Source: Thysanoteuthis rhombus
Taxonomy: Eukaryota; Mollusca; Cephalopoda; Oegopsida; Thysanoteuthidae
Reading direction: 5' to 3'
Assembly: GCA_963457665.1 (NCBI GenBank)
Contig: OY735203.1
Coordinates: forward strand, 5,825,850 to 5,889,849
DNA: 64,000 nucleotides
The notes under the pieces were generated by a model, which was given only the letters and a program-made list of their open reading frames with translations, was not told the DNA's origin and did no database searches. A program made the translations under genes and the position numbers. Below, in pieces: positions 46,010 to 56,399 of this stretch (position 1 is the stretch's first letter; every line of letters starts with the position of its first letter).

Positions 46010-47790
46010 AATCCATTTAAAAAATTTTTTTTTTTAAGTGACTAGAAAATTTTTGAACTCTGTACAAAAATGAATTCCATCTGATACTTATTGTGAAATG
46101 GCTCATACTATTTTGAAAAAGATTTTTAAAATTTTGTTTAGTCTTAGTAATAGGAGAGATTGGGGCTAGTTAGGGGCAGGTTGAATCACTTGATTTTGGT
46201 TCTGTTACTACCATTTAATGGCACCACTTATAGCTTCATAATTTACTCATATCACTACATTATTCACATATATACTGGTCCAAGAGATTGTATCAACTAT
46301 CCTCATTTGGTGGGGTTGGTTGGCACACATTTTTCTGAATGTTTAATTGATGAAATAATAAACCTGACAAAAATTTCAGACTCATCCAAAGAAAGTCTCT
46401 TTTCCATCGTAACTTTTGGTCATATTTGTGTTTTAATGAATTCATTTCACAGGAAATTACAGCCACCCAAGTGAAAAGTGTACTGACTAACCTGTGCCTC
46501 CCCTTTATATTTAAAAAGTATTCATGTTTTCTAAATATCATAAAACTCATTTTACACTGAAATTTTGATAGTTTTTAGGTCTTCATTTGTATGTATACCT
46601 ACTGTTAGATTATGATGGAGGGCTAATATACACTCTTTGTACCTATTACTTTAATAACAATGAGTGTGGGGTCACTAGAAGATTTTGTCTCATCAAAGGG
46701 GATCACAGATGAAGAACATTTGACAAGCCCTGTTCAAGATTATGACCAGATTTCCACTGAATGAAACCTTTCATAAAAAAATATAATGCACAAGAAATTA
46801 TAATAATCAATTCATAAACACCAATTTAACATTGCTGAAGCAGACATAATCTGCAAAACATATTTTAGTCTTTCCCACCTATCTCTATCAGATGCTTTTT
46901 AGTTGGTCAGCTGGTCTGTCAGTCAGTTCCACTTATGTTGAATAACAGAAATAGGAAGGAAGGAAGGAAAAAGTTAAAAAATGCCAAAAATGGCCATTTA
47001 TGATTTTTTACTGGAAGTAATACTCCAATTCACAATATTTCACAAGTATGAGAATCAGTTTAACCAAAGAAAGACTACTCCCTCTTCTTCCTCCTCCTCC
47101 CTTTTCTTCCTCCTCCTCCCTCTGCTACTACTACCACATAACATGGACGCATCGTTGAACTCATGATTTTCATTTTATTATTGTATTCCTTAGGATTCTG
47201 CCAGGAGAACAATACTTTCCAATTTTTTTTTATGACTCACTGTTTGTTCTAAATACGCATCTATATACACAGATGAAGATCAGCCAGTAAAACTCAAGAA
47301 TATAAAGTAAGGAGATAAGTCCTCTTAAAATTCTTGTAGTTTTGATTAACAAATATGAGTTATGGATGGTTTTATGGATATTTCAATGTTTATTCACGTA
47401 TTCAAAACTCCACGAATGGAAATTATTTTTCTTACTGCTTACGAGTACATACATCATCTTGGCTCGAGTTTGTTGAGGACAATATTGGGGGTTTACCGCA
47501 TCTCTTGCAAGTCTACCAATGACCAACAAGGCCGATGCAGGTCAGGCAAGTGATTGGAGGGAAAGGTATGACACCAAAATGAACTCTGGTTTTATGTTGC
47601 TGCCTCTCCAATCTTGGTCTAGCCGAGCGGTTTGTTTCAGAAAAGAGGGTTGCCTGGAAGACCTTCTAGAAAGCCCTTAGGCCAGCCCAATGAAGCGCTG
47701 AGATAGAGTATAGGTTGTGTGTTATTATAACCATTTCAATTTAAGGTTTATTCGCCATGGTCTAATAGGACAATGTTGATAAAGTCCCTC
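46010..47790. other. No feature recognised apart from a pyrimidine tract
   Basis: The 104-codon plus frame (46160-46474) and the 85-codon minus frame overlap and lack motifs. 47082-47128 is a (TCC)n/(TTCC)n polypyrimidine tract. GC-richer DNA near 47580-47700 is unassigned. Confidence 0.4.
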
Positions 47791-47799
47791 AAAATAGGA

Positions 47800-48160
47800 A
47801 AATAAACAGGTTGTGTTAGCCACTCAATAGAAATGGACATGTGACCAACATCTTTTGTTGACGTGCTGTGCTGGGGTCGAAGAATTTTAAAAAAAATTGA
47901 AAAAAGGGGTGTTTGATGAATAAATTACTTCTCTTGTCTTTTGTTGGGCATTAATGAATAAAAAACAAAACAAGTGCAAACAGTGGACACAAACTAAGGG
48001 GAAAATTTATCATGAACTTGCATTGTAAATGTAAAGGTAAATTTTGGGGGTGAAGCTTGAAAAAGAAACAGTGATGTTTTTTTCTTGGATGTGATGAAGA
48101 GTGCATGTTGAAATTTCCAACATTTTAGCTCTATTCGTGCGACCTGTATGCGTGGAAACA
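47800..48160 (+). repeat. Dispersed repeat C, copy 11
   Basis: Starts 'AAACAGGTTGTGTTAGCCAC' and ends at 'CGTGCGACCTGTATGCGTGG'; the last ~80 bp (3' end) are missing. Includes 'TGTGACCAACATCTTTTGTT'. Confidence 0.65.
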
Positions 48161-48304
48161 TCAATAAAGCAAAATAGGGAAAGATCAGAAGTGAAAGGGT
48201 GATATGAATCAACACTAACAAGTAGATATTAACAAAAGTGTATATAAATCTTTGTTTTCTTACAAGCACATTTTTCAATTACCTTAGTGATTATATAAAT
48301 ATAA

Positions 48305-48915
48305 GTTGGTTTGCATGCATCTCAAGATTAAATCTGAAATAATGGATTTGATATTCACACGAGTAAACACTCAACAGAAGTGACACAAACAATGACTTAG
48401 ATCCATTGTTAGAATTACTGATCCCTCATCAGCAATTTTTTTTGTTGGGGGGGTAACTTACATAAGTAAGCCTTTTGTTTCAAAAAATTATTTGATATGT
48501 AGTATAAGATAACATCCATATACAATACTTTATAATAATGCTCTATATAAAATAGCAAACTTCATGTATTATGTCACCTAAAATAATACAATAAGGATAT
48601 ATATTGAAATCATAGTTTAGGGGAGGTGATGTTTGATCAACATTGCTTCGGAGCCATGTTAAAATAACTTTTGTTTTTAAATCTTGGAAACATGTACATG
48701 ATGAATAACTGTTGACCCTATCAAGAAAAATTCAGACATATCGCCATATCTGTATTAAATTCTATGTAAAAACGTAGAACCCGTTGAAAAGCTTACACAA
48801 ATTGCATTAACAGATATTTTTGAAAAAAACTGACTGAAATGATAAATTTTGAAAAATTCTTTTACATCTTCAGTTTTTAAAGTTGTAATGCTTTCTAGAC
48901 GATTATGCATACATA
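48305..48915 (+). mobile_element. Solo Penelope-like 3' end, copy
   Basis: 'GTTTGCATGCATCTCAAGAT', 'GAATTACTGATCCCTCATCA', 'GTGATGTTTGATCAACATTG' and 'GTTGTAATGCTTTCTAGACG' in order. The hairpin is decayed, and CTGATGA has become CTGTTGA at ~48709. No RT. Confidence 0.75.
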
Positions 48916-48919
48916 TAGA

Positions 48920-49475
48920 GACTTACACATGGATGTACTTATACACATAACAGAATATCTACATCAATAAAATAATTCTATTTCTATTTTTTATCTGTTA
49001 AGAGTATAATATTTAGAATTCTAGGTTGTTATATGAAAATTTTACTTGCATGAAGCTTAGGAATCTTGTTTTGCTTCCTTCCACATAACATTATTGAAAA
49101 TCGATTTTTGTTTTCTTGGGTTCAGAATAAATTAAAATCCAAATGGCATATTTCCTACTTGGAATCTTATTTCCTGACATATTTTTTTATTTATAGTTCT
49201 GACTTTGTTTCTTTATTCCCAGAACTACAAGTTAAATTTTTCACGTAATTAATTAAATAAAAAAAGGAAAATTCTAATTGCAATTTGTTTAATTAGATTT
49301 GTTCGTTTATCAAAATTTCTTCAGCTTTTCAATAAAGACGTATTTTAATTCATCAAATGTAGACAGATGTCTAAGTTTTCTGTTTTCTTTTAATTTGTTT
49401 GCATATTTCTTAACTCTTATTGTTCATTCATTCATACATCCACACATATATCTATCCCTGTACCCCCAGAAATTG
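48920..49475. other. No feature recognised
   Basis: AT-rich, T-rich plus strand; no family match found. Confidence 0.4.
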
Positions 49476-49479
49476 CTCA

Positions 49480-50215
49480 CCCAACCAAACAGCCATGTGG
49501 GCTACAGGTTCTTCTCTCTTTGCTCATCCGCATGTCTCTCTCTGTGTGTCTGTGAGTGACTCTGGATGCTCCTAGTCACATTTTAGGGTCTAGAACCTTG
49601 CAAATTTGCATGTGTACATCGATAAGTACTTTTTGGAATTGCTATGGTCATAATGCATCCTCACTTATAGAGCTAAAACATGGGACTTAACTGAGTCGCT
49701 GATTCGCAAACTGAAAACCATGCAACATGCACATGGGAGAATCATACTCTACCTCACACGGACAAATCACAAGACAGTGCAATATATCCAGGAGAAGAAA
49801 GGAGTCTGAGACTCTGCTAGAAAACTTAAATGGCAATGGGCCGGTCATATTGCAAGAATGCCAAACAACAAATGGACATCACGACTCACAACATGGATCC
49901 CCAGAGATCACATGGGCAACTGACACCAGCAAAATACAAAATGGAGAGAAGAACTAGACAACTTCGGAGAGTACTGGCTCCGCAATACCCATGATAGAGA
50001 GATGTGGCGAATCTTGGAGAAGGTCTATGTCCAATGACAGACAATTAATGACTGATGATGATGATGATGATGGTCATTTTGGACCACCAATGTCTGAATC
50101 GTGAGCTGATATTTAAAATAAATGATTTTAGATAAAAGATCTATTTTTCTCAATAATATTCCAGATAATTAGTTCTGGAAAAAACACGACCGGTAGTGAT
50201 TCATTCATTCATGGT
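49480..50215 (-). repeat. Dispersed repeat E, copy 6, interrupted by a LINE
   Basis: Two halves, 49480-49651 and 50070-50215, on the minus strand. The first holds 'CATGTGGGCTACAGGTTCTT' and 'CACATTTTAGGGTCTAGAAC'. The second resumes with 'GTCATTTTGGACCACCAATG' and 'GATAATTAGTTCTGGAAAAA', and ends at 'TGATTCATTCATTCATGG'. The break is filled exactly by a LINE. Confidence 0.8.
49652..50069 (+). mobile_element. RTE-like LINE, truncated, inserted in repeat E with 8-bp duplication
   Basis: C-terminal coding remnant from 'NASSLIELKHGT*LSR' (IVTYGAETWNLTK equivalent, ~49660-49690) through 'LKWQWAGHIARMPNNKWTS' (~49825-49885) and 'REELDNFGEYWLRNTHDREM' (~49955-50000), read over shifts, to a (GAT)n tail at 50052-50069. 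ATGGTCAT lies at 49644-49651 and 50070-50077 as the target-site duplication. The copy is moderately decayed. Confidence 0.85.
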
Positions 50216-50219
50216 ACAG

Positions 50220-50700
50220 ATATATCATACGTGTTTATTCATTGAATGGTTTGTTTATTTCTTTTAATTCCTTTGCGTCTGAATAATTTCTGTTGTCTTT
50301 CTTAATATCATCCCTTTAGGAAAAAGAGGGAGAATTCCCTTCTGGGATAATAATTGAAAGCTAACAGAAGATTTTCAAAAGGGTTGGTTTGTCAAAATTC
50401 CCTCATTGCAATAAATCTTGTTTATTTCTTCTTCTATTGTATAATTTCTGCCAAGGCATCCATGGAATATTTTTGGGTTCTCTTTATCTTCTTAATATTC
50501 TCATTTCTTCTTCGTCTATTCAAATTGGACATTTTTTTTCGATTCATTTCATTTCATTTCTTCTTTATTTTTCTTGAATTGATGGATATAAATCCTTTCT
50601 TTTTCTCAATGTTGTTTTTCTTATTTCCTGTTTCTTCAAAGTGTCCTCGATGTTCTCTTTCTTCTCTCCTTTCGTGTAATACCTTCTATTGTCTACCTTT
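50220..50700. other. T-rich stretch without feature
   Basis: The 159-codon plus frame 50354-50833 is Phe/Leu/Ser-rich because the strand is T-rich. Its end lies inside repeat C copy 12. No signal peptide logic or known domain; treated as chance. Confidence 0.5.
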
Positions 50701-50702
50701 TC

Positions 50703-51160
50703 TCCACCGGGAAACTGTCAACCAAAACTGTCAACATCAACATAGGTTTCTTCAGTTTTCAAATGTGATTGGCTGGCCGCATGAATGGGCTTATCAGTTT
50801 ATTAAATGGGCAAATAGCTATCAGTGTGGCTAGAGGGCTGAATATTTAAACATTCACTCCTTTTATGTCGACAAAAGTAAGTTTTTCTTAAAAATTCCCT
50901 TTAAACAGGTTTTTATTAGGTAGGAGTTCAGTTTGTAATGTAAGTTTATACTAAATTGGTCTCTAGTGTTGAGCCCGCTTGCGTTTTTAAAAAATTCAGA
51001 CTTTTTAGTGATTACTACCCGTCAAAAGGTTAGAGAAGTAACTTATACATTGTTAACCCTTTTTTCAAATTTTTCCATTGATCACTCCCAACACTGCATG
51101 CTGCCAATAGACATAGGTCACATTATGGTTTCTGTAAAGTGACTAACCAGACTCACTTTT
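50703..51160 (-). repeat. Dispersed repeat C, copy 12
   Basis: Minus orientation, full length: starts 'GAAACTGTCAACCAAAACTG', with a duplicated 'CAACATCAACATAGG', then 'GGCTAGAGGGCTGAATATTT', and ends 'GTAAAGTGACTAACCAGACT'. Both candidate inverted ends are present. Confidence 0.75.
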
Positions 51161-51261
51161 CCTATCTACTTTGATTTATTTCTCTTTTATTTTCTTGACG
51201 TTTTTGTATCCATCCTTCATCCTATTATTTATTGGCTCCTCTATCTTCAACCTTCATTTCT

Positions 51262-51672
51262 GTCTTAGAAACCATCAGCCAAAACTGTCACCATACTTCT
51301 CCTCAGTCTTTAAGTTGGTTGGGCTGGCTGTGTATGTATCATGTGTACATTCTACACTAATGTATCTAGAGAGTAGAAAATTTCAACATCAACTCTTCAT
51401 TTTGTCTCAGAAAACATTCCTTTTCTGTTTCTTGAAAATCACCTCTGGAATAGGCTTTGAGTGGGGTATTCAATTTGCAATGTGAATTTATGCTAAATTT
51501 GTTAGTGCCTGGCAGTACTCATGCTTGTTTTCTGAAAATTTAAACTTTTCTTCAAGTGATAACTACTCGACAAAAAGTGAGAGATGTAACTTATTAATTG
51601 ATCACCCCTATTTTCCCAGGTTTCCTAATTGACCACTGTACAATTTCTATTTAGTGACTAACCAGACCTGTT
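51262..51672 (-). repeat. Dispersed repeat C, copy 13
   Basis: Minus orientation: 'AGAAACCATCAGCCAAAACT', 'AATTTGCAATGTGAATTTAT' and 'ATTTAGTGACTAACCAGACC'. About 100 bp downstream of copy 12 in the same orientation. Confidence 0.7.
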
Positions 51673-51674
51673 AT

Positions 51675-52080
51675 TTGTTAATTTCATGTTCTCTCCCAAT
51701 TCGTCATCCTCCTTTTCTTATTTGTCTTTTTCATGTTTTAAACTTTTTGTTTTGTTTTTGGAGATTTTGCTTGTCTTTTTTCTATCTCTTGTTTTTTTAA
51801 AATTTTCTCCCTTTTTTTAAAAGGAAATCAATTTGTATTTTCCAGCGTATAATATTTTGCATTTTTCTTATTTTTTTCATTTTGTCATATATTCATCACT
51901 GCAAACAGATGCCTGTCTTCCGCTCTTTCTTCTTAACTAAGGGTGTCACTTCACACTGTCATTAAACTTACTTTTCACTCTGGGGACTTTTTCTTCCATA
52001 TACTCAGTGATATAGATATTTTTTATCTTTTATAATTCAGTCAAACACACAATTATAATACAAAGTTTCTTGTGAGCTTA
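51675..52080. other. T-rich DNA, no feature
   Basis: Plus strand rich in CTTTTT words; no coding or repeat similarity found. Confidence 0.4.
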
Positions 52081-52094
52081 TACACACACACACA

Positions 52095-52452
52095 CACACG
52101 TTACCCATAAATGTGTACACCCCTACAACTTTTAATGGAAAAGGAATTTTCTCCTAAAACAAAACATGGCAGGATTTTATTATTGTTAGTGGAACATTAA
52201 ACCATCAAAATGGATTTTATCAGGTATTATTGATGACCAAACTCTACAGCACAGCCAATTTTTTTTCCATAAGTGTGTACTCATTTTTGAGTGGCAGCAG
52301 GGTTGCTATACAGTTTGGTCATAGATAATACCTAATAATATCTGTTTGGGCTGTGTAATCTTCCACTACAAATGATAAAATTCCGCAATGTCCAGTTGAG
52401 AAGAATATTAACATTCATTAAAAAGGTCAAAGGGGTGTACTCATACTGCTAA
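52095..52452. mobile_element. Long-palindrome MITE (family F), copy 1
   Basis: The left half (52105-52255) and the complement of the right half (52310-52448) align over ~140 bp. Matching words are 'GTGTACACCCCT', 'ACTTTTTAATG', 'GGATTTTAT', 'TAGTGGAA.ATTA', 'AGGTATTAT' and 'GATGACCAAACT'. So this is a foldback with a ~50-bp loop. It lies in a (CA)n tract on the left and a repeat C fragment on the right. No ORF. Confidence 0.75.
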
Positions 52453-52492
52453 AAGACATTGATCACATGGTGATTTCTATTGAGTGACAATT
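52453..52492 (-). repeat. Repeat C 5'-end fragment between two F elements
   Basis: 'CTGCTAAAAGACATTGATCA' followed by 'TTCTATTGAGTGACA' is the complement of the repeat C 5' end. F copy 1 lies on its left and F copy 2 begins at its right. Confidence 0.6.
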
Positions 52493-52573
52493 TATACACA
52501 GCATTGCCAATAAAATAGTACACCTCATAACACTCTTTTTATAGAAAGTTAATTTTCTTCTAAAACCAAATGT

Positions 52574-53337
52574 CATCATCATCATCATCATCATCAGTCT
52601 TTTAGCGTCCGTCGTTGGACATAGACCTTCCCCAGGATTTGCCACACTTCTCTATCATGGGCGTCACGGAGCCAGTACTTCCTGAACCTGTCTAGTTCAT
52701 CTCTCCATCTAATATTTTGCCGGCCTCGGTTGCGCATATGGTCTCGGGGAATCCATGTTGTGAGTCGTGATGTCCATCGATTGTCAGCCATTCTTGCAAC
52801 ATGGCCAGCCCACCGCCATTTGAGATTTTTTATGGCTTCTATGATGTCTCTAACTCTTGTCTTTTCCCGGATGTGTTGTGCTGTTTTGTGGTCTCTCCAT
52901 GTGAGGCCCAGCATTATTCTTTCATGTGCACGTTGCATGGTTCTCAGCTTACGGGTCTGTTTCTTGGTTAAGTTCCATGTTTCAGCTCCATAAGTGACTA
53001 TTGGGAGGATGCATTGGTTATACACCCTTCTCTTTAGGATTAATGGGATCTTATTATTTTTGAAGGTTGAGCTAGCTCTGCCAAAGGCTTGCCATCCTAG
53101 TGTGATTCTTCGCTTGATTTCTTCTTCTTTTGAGGGTCTCATGGAGATTCGTTGCCCTAGGTAGATGTAGTGGTCTACTTTCTCGAGTTCTGTGTCCTCG
53201 ATTTCGATCTTAATGTTCTTATCTCCAATGTGGTTGTTGCACATGATCTTCGTCTTGCTGAAGTTCATGTGCAGGCCGACTTTCTTGCTCTCCTCATTTA
53301 GTTCATCTATCATTAGTTGGAGGTCGTGTAGGTTCTC
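52574..53337 (-). mobile_element. RTE-like LINE, best-preserved copy
   Basis: 5'-truncated copy with an open frame of 239 codons (53313-52594) and a (GAT)n tail at 52574-52597. Low decay compared with the other copies means it is the most recent LINE insertion here. It starts in the RT thumb region, so the endonuclease and RT catalytic domains are absent. The 5' boundary abuts non-LINE DNA rather than the target duplication. Confidence 0.9.
52594..53313 (-). pseudogene. C-terminal part of RTE-like endonuclease-reverse transcriptase
   Basis: 239 open codons. Visible blocks are 'LHMNFSKTKIMCNNHIGDKN' (residues 14-33), 'VDHYIYLGQRIS' (47-58), 'GWQAFGRASS' (74-83), 'VYNQCILPIVTYGAETWNL' (98-116), 'MQRAHERIMLGLTWRD' (126-141), 'LKWRWAGHVARMADNRWT' (165-182), 'WIPRD' (187-191) and 'FRKYWLRDAHDREVWQILGK' (213-232). 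These are the post-palm RT and C-terminal domain of RTE-type non-LTR retrotransposons. The first Met is internal to the original protein and not a true start. No catalytic residues are present, so no enzyme can be made. Confidence 0.88.
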
Positions 53338-53998
53338 TAAAAATCTCTAAATGTGCACCAATTCCGTATATTCCAAAGAACCCTAAATCCCCTCCCCCGA
53401 AATTAACCATAAATCTACAAGGAAAAAAAAAGAAAGAACCCTCCCCCAAATGCCGAAATCTAAATATCTAAAAGCTAAACTGACCCTATACTCCCCCCCC
53501 CCCACTACCTCAACCTAACTTTGACTTGCCATAAAAAACAAACGAATGTAGGGTTGGATATATCAAGGCTGTATCTATTGTCAGTAGTAAATTCTTGCTG
53601 GGAGACGGGCACGAATTATTTAGCAAGGTACGATGGAAAAATTGAAACTTTTTCAACTGCTAAAATGAAGTCCCCAGACTAACTAAAATTGCCGCAAGTT
53701 TAGATGAGTACATAATTTTCTTGATTTATTGTTCATTTCCTCATTGTTCTGTGATAATCTTTAATGCCTGCCTATTCATTCAACTCTGTATTACATGCTT
53801 GTAAATGTCCTATGCGTCGAATCGTTGGTCAAATAGCAAAAAAAAAAAAAAGAAAAAAAAAGAAAAAGTCTCCCCTAAATGCCGAAATCTAAATATCTAA
53901 AAGCTAAACTGAAAAAAAAAAAAAAAGAAAAAATCTCTAAATGTGCACCAATTCCGTATATTCCAAAGAACCCTAAATCCCCTTCCCCGAAATTAACC
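53338..53998. repeat. Non-LINE segment with two direct duplications and poly(A)
   Basis: Segment X ('TCTAAATGTGCACCAATTCC' onward, ~65 bp) occurs at 53343-53412 and 53935-53998. Segment Y ('AATGCCGAAATCTAAATATC' onward, ~36 bp) occurs at 53448-53484 and 53877-53912. Between the Y copies is ~340 bp of single-copy-looking DNA ending in A-runs at 53839-53868. The Y copies could be a long target duplication of a poly(A) retroinsert on the plus strand. The region also has a C-run at 53490-53502. No ORF with known motifs; no AATAAA signal near the A-run. Confidence 0.65.
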
Positions 53999-54276
53999 AA
54001 ACCAAATGTAGTAGGATTTTATTATTTCTGGTGGAACATTATGCAATCGGAATTGAGATTATGTGGTGTTCATGACCAAACTCAAGAGCATTGAGACTCT
54101 GTTGCCAAAAATATGTTTCTGTAAGGACCTTCTCATTTATACCACCAGCATATTCTTATTTTTAGCCACAAAGATCCACACGTACATATTTGACTTTTTA
54201 TTTCAAACTTTTATTCATATAACATATTCCATCCCCAAAATGAAATAATCTGGCATTTGGCAAAAGGTCAGTCCAG

Positions 54277-54325
54277 TGATCGCCAACCTTGTTGATACCC
54301 TCCACTAGAGGGCAGTTTAAGCACA
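54277..54325 (+). repeat. hAT-like terminus fragment
   Basis: 'CAGTGATCGCCAACCTTG' resembles the hAT CAGTGNTTCCCAACCT end, followed by 'CCTCCACTAGAGGGCAGT', an inverted CACTAGAGGG-type word common in hAT-derived repeats. No second end found. Confidence 0.4.
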
Positions 54326-54827
54326 CTGAGTCATAAGGTTAGGTATTATTTCTGTTTTATTTCCGCCTCACAGATTATAATTGGCTTTGTATATGATAAA
54401 TATGTCAAATATTTACTTTTGGGAGCCTTTGGTTTTGGGTTGCATATAGATGGCTAGTTAATTGACTCTACATAATTTCAGCCATTTCTTACAAATCTAG
54501 CCATTTTTAGCCATTAAAAAAGGTTTTAAATGGCTTGCTGGATTTGAAATATTACTGGGCAGTATAGAAATTTTACCCTAGCAATAGTTGCAAAAGTGCT
54601 GGGCATAAAAAAGCAGTGATTATGAATTAGAGTGTGCTTTTTATTTCTGCCTCGTAATGTTTGACTTTTTTGATTTTATACAAATATATGAATATATGTG
54701 TATATACACATTCTCATTTTGGCTTTGAATTTATCAGATTTGCTCTCATTTCTCATGGGATATCCAACCAGGCTACATTCAAAACACAAAGCAAACCTTT
54801 TAAAAGTTTTAGATGTGGTAGAAAAGT

Positions 54828-54915
54828 TTGTTGCTAAATCATTGCAGAGATTAGTGCAATCACATTTGCCATGGAAGGAAATGGGAGAGACATTTGTCCA
54901 GCAGTGAACTTATGA
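54828..54915 (+). mobile_element. Family J RTE-type LINE, 3' terminal fragment
   Basis: Encodes 'LQRLVQSHLPWKEMGETFVQQ' in the plus frame, matching the 'W..L.QDR..WK.MGE.FVQQWT' C-terminus of the J family at 10.4 kb. It is followed by a TGATTGATGATA tail that merges into (TA)n. Less than 100 bp; extreme 5' truncation. Confidence 0.65.
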
Positions 54916-54917
54916 TT

Positions 54918-54919
54918 GA

Positions 54920-54969
<50 letters not shown>

Positions 54970-55055
54970 TTCTGATGGTTTCTCTCAAAACGCAGTGTTA
55001 CAGTTTCTCAATTTTTTTCAAATACATAATTACACACACACACACATATATGTTG

Positions 55056-55109
<54 letters not shown>

Positions 55110-55170
55110 AAAATATGTCTGTACATTTGCAAGTACCTTTCATTACCTCTTATTTATATATATATATAAC
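54918..55170. repeat. (TA)n microsatellite cluster
   Basis: TA tracts at 54918-54967, 55061-55106 and 55155-55169, with (CA)n at 55033-55046. Tyr-Ile frames over them are artefacts. Confidence 0.95.
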
Positions 55171-56180
55171 AGTTACGTATATTTATCAATACATGTGTAT
55201 GTATGTGCGTGTATATATGTATATTTGTCAATATATTTTCATGTGTATGTATGTGTGTGCATATATAAAGAAAGATAGGGAGATTTGGCTGTTGTTATCT
55301 TTGATAGCTTCCTGGTATTTTGTTGGGAGTGGTGTATACTTATGTAAAACACATTATACTTGAATGTAAATGAAATGTATGCACATAAAAATTAGTGTGT
55401 ACAAGTAAAAAAAAAATTAGTGTGTACAGTTAATTTATTCCCAAATTTCCCATATTGTTCAAAGCTCGTATTATAACATGTCTTTTGTTTTCAGCTGGTA
55501 CTTTGTTATATCAATTGTACGGCAATACCATACTTGTACTACATCAAAACCTACACTAATCAAAATCTCTCTATTCAAGGTATTCCTGTTATTCATCTCT
55601 AACAAATTTCATCCCCCCTTGGTGTTTTATGAATTAAGTATTACGCTTTTGAGCATGTAAAAGATATCAACATGTTATTGTTTACATGAATTCTTAACTG
55701 CACCTGTTTTGGCAGAACAAAGTAATGATATTAATTTGACAATGTGGAAGTGAAAAATTTGAGAACAAGTATTTTACATCTTGAATTTTTTTGTCATCAT
55801 TAAAGATTGGCTTGATGCATTTCGCTCAACTTGCTCTGACATTTTCAAAAGCTCTCAGCAATGTGAAAAAATTGTAGGTGTTTACGTGTTTGTGGTTTTG
55901 TAGTGACCCGGAGAAGACTTGGGAGTTTGTCTGGAGGAGAGGAATGGGGGAGTTGTTCATGGTGTGTGTGAGATAGGAGTCAATATTGGTATTTCTTATT
56001 CTTACGGTTATTTGTATGTTTCTTCTGCCTTTTTCCTTGTGTGTGTGTATAAATAGTGAGTGTTTTCTTTAAAAAGGGGTGATATTATGGTGTATCCATG
56101 TGTTTGTTTGTATGGCATGTATGTATCTGCCTGCATGAAGGTAAGCCTATTTTTGTTAGTCTATATTTTGGCACTAATTC
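55171..56180. other. No feature recognised apart from TG/TA-rich patches
   Basis: 55190-55270 is TATG/TGTG-rich low complexity; the remainder is unassigned. Confidence 0.4.
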
Positions 56181-56182
56181 AT

Positions 56183-56184
<2 letters not shown>

Positions 56185-56242
<58 letters not shown>
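56185..56242. repeat. (TA)n(TG)n microsatellite
   Basis: About 29 TA units followed by TG and GA units up to ~56272. Confidence 0.95.
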
Positions 56243-56253
<11 letters not shown>

Positions 56254-56399
56254 AGTGTGTGAGAGAGAGTATATGAGTGAAATGCATCCACATAAACATT
56301 ACAAAACTGACAAAAAAATATGAATACTACATCCTGGGCTGGCGGTACCATTAAGCCAATCTAGGCAACTGTCTAAGGTGCATTATTTAGAGGGGTACA

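Larger units (their letters stand above)
52574..53998. mobile_element. LINE-bearing insertion of 1,425 bp with 11-bp target duplication
   Basis: AAACCAAATGT occurs at 52563-52573 and 53999-54009, splitting the F element exactly. Inside are a minus-strand LINE (52574-53337) and ~660 bp of unrelated sequence. The unrelated part contains two duplicated segments and a poly(A) tract. Either the LINE insertion event carried extra DNA at its 5' end, or later insertions landed next to the LINE. Confidence 0.75.
52492..54115. mobile_element. Family F MITE, copy 2, interrupted
   Basis: The left part (52492-52573: 'AATAGTACACCTC', 'TTTTCTTCTAAAACCAAATG') and the right part (53999-~54110: 'GTAGGATTTTATTATTTCTG', 'GTGGAACATTATGCAATC', 'TGACCAAACTC') are the two sides of one F left arm. 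They are split by a 1.4-kb insertion with an 11-bp duplication. The right arm of the palindrome is lost or very decayed. Confidence 0.7.

Noticed and set aside
50354..50833. 159-codon plus frame, one of the longest in the window
   Set aside because: Composition is Phe/Leu/Ser from T-rich DNA, there is no known domain, and the last ~40 codons lie in repeat C copy 12.
52730..52993. 87-codon plus frame opposite the LINE, with similar frames at 39919 and 39960
   Set aside because: Antisense shadows of the LINE C-terminal coding region.
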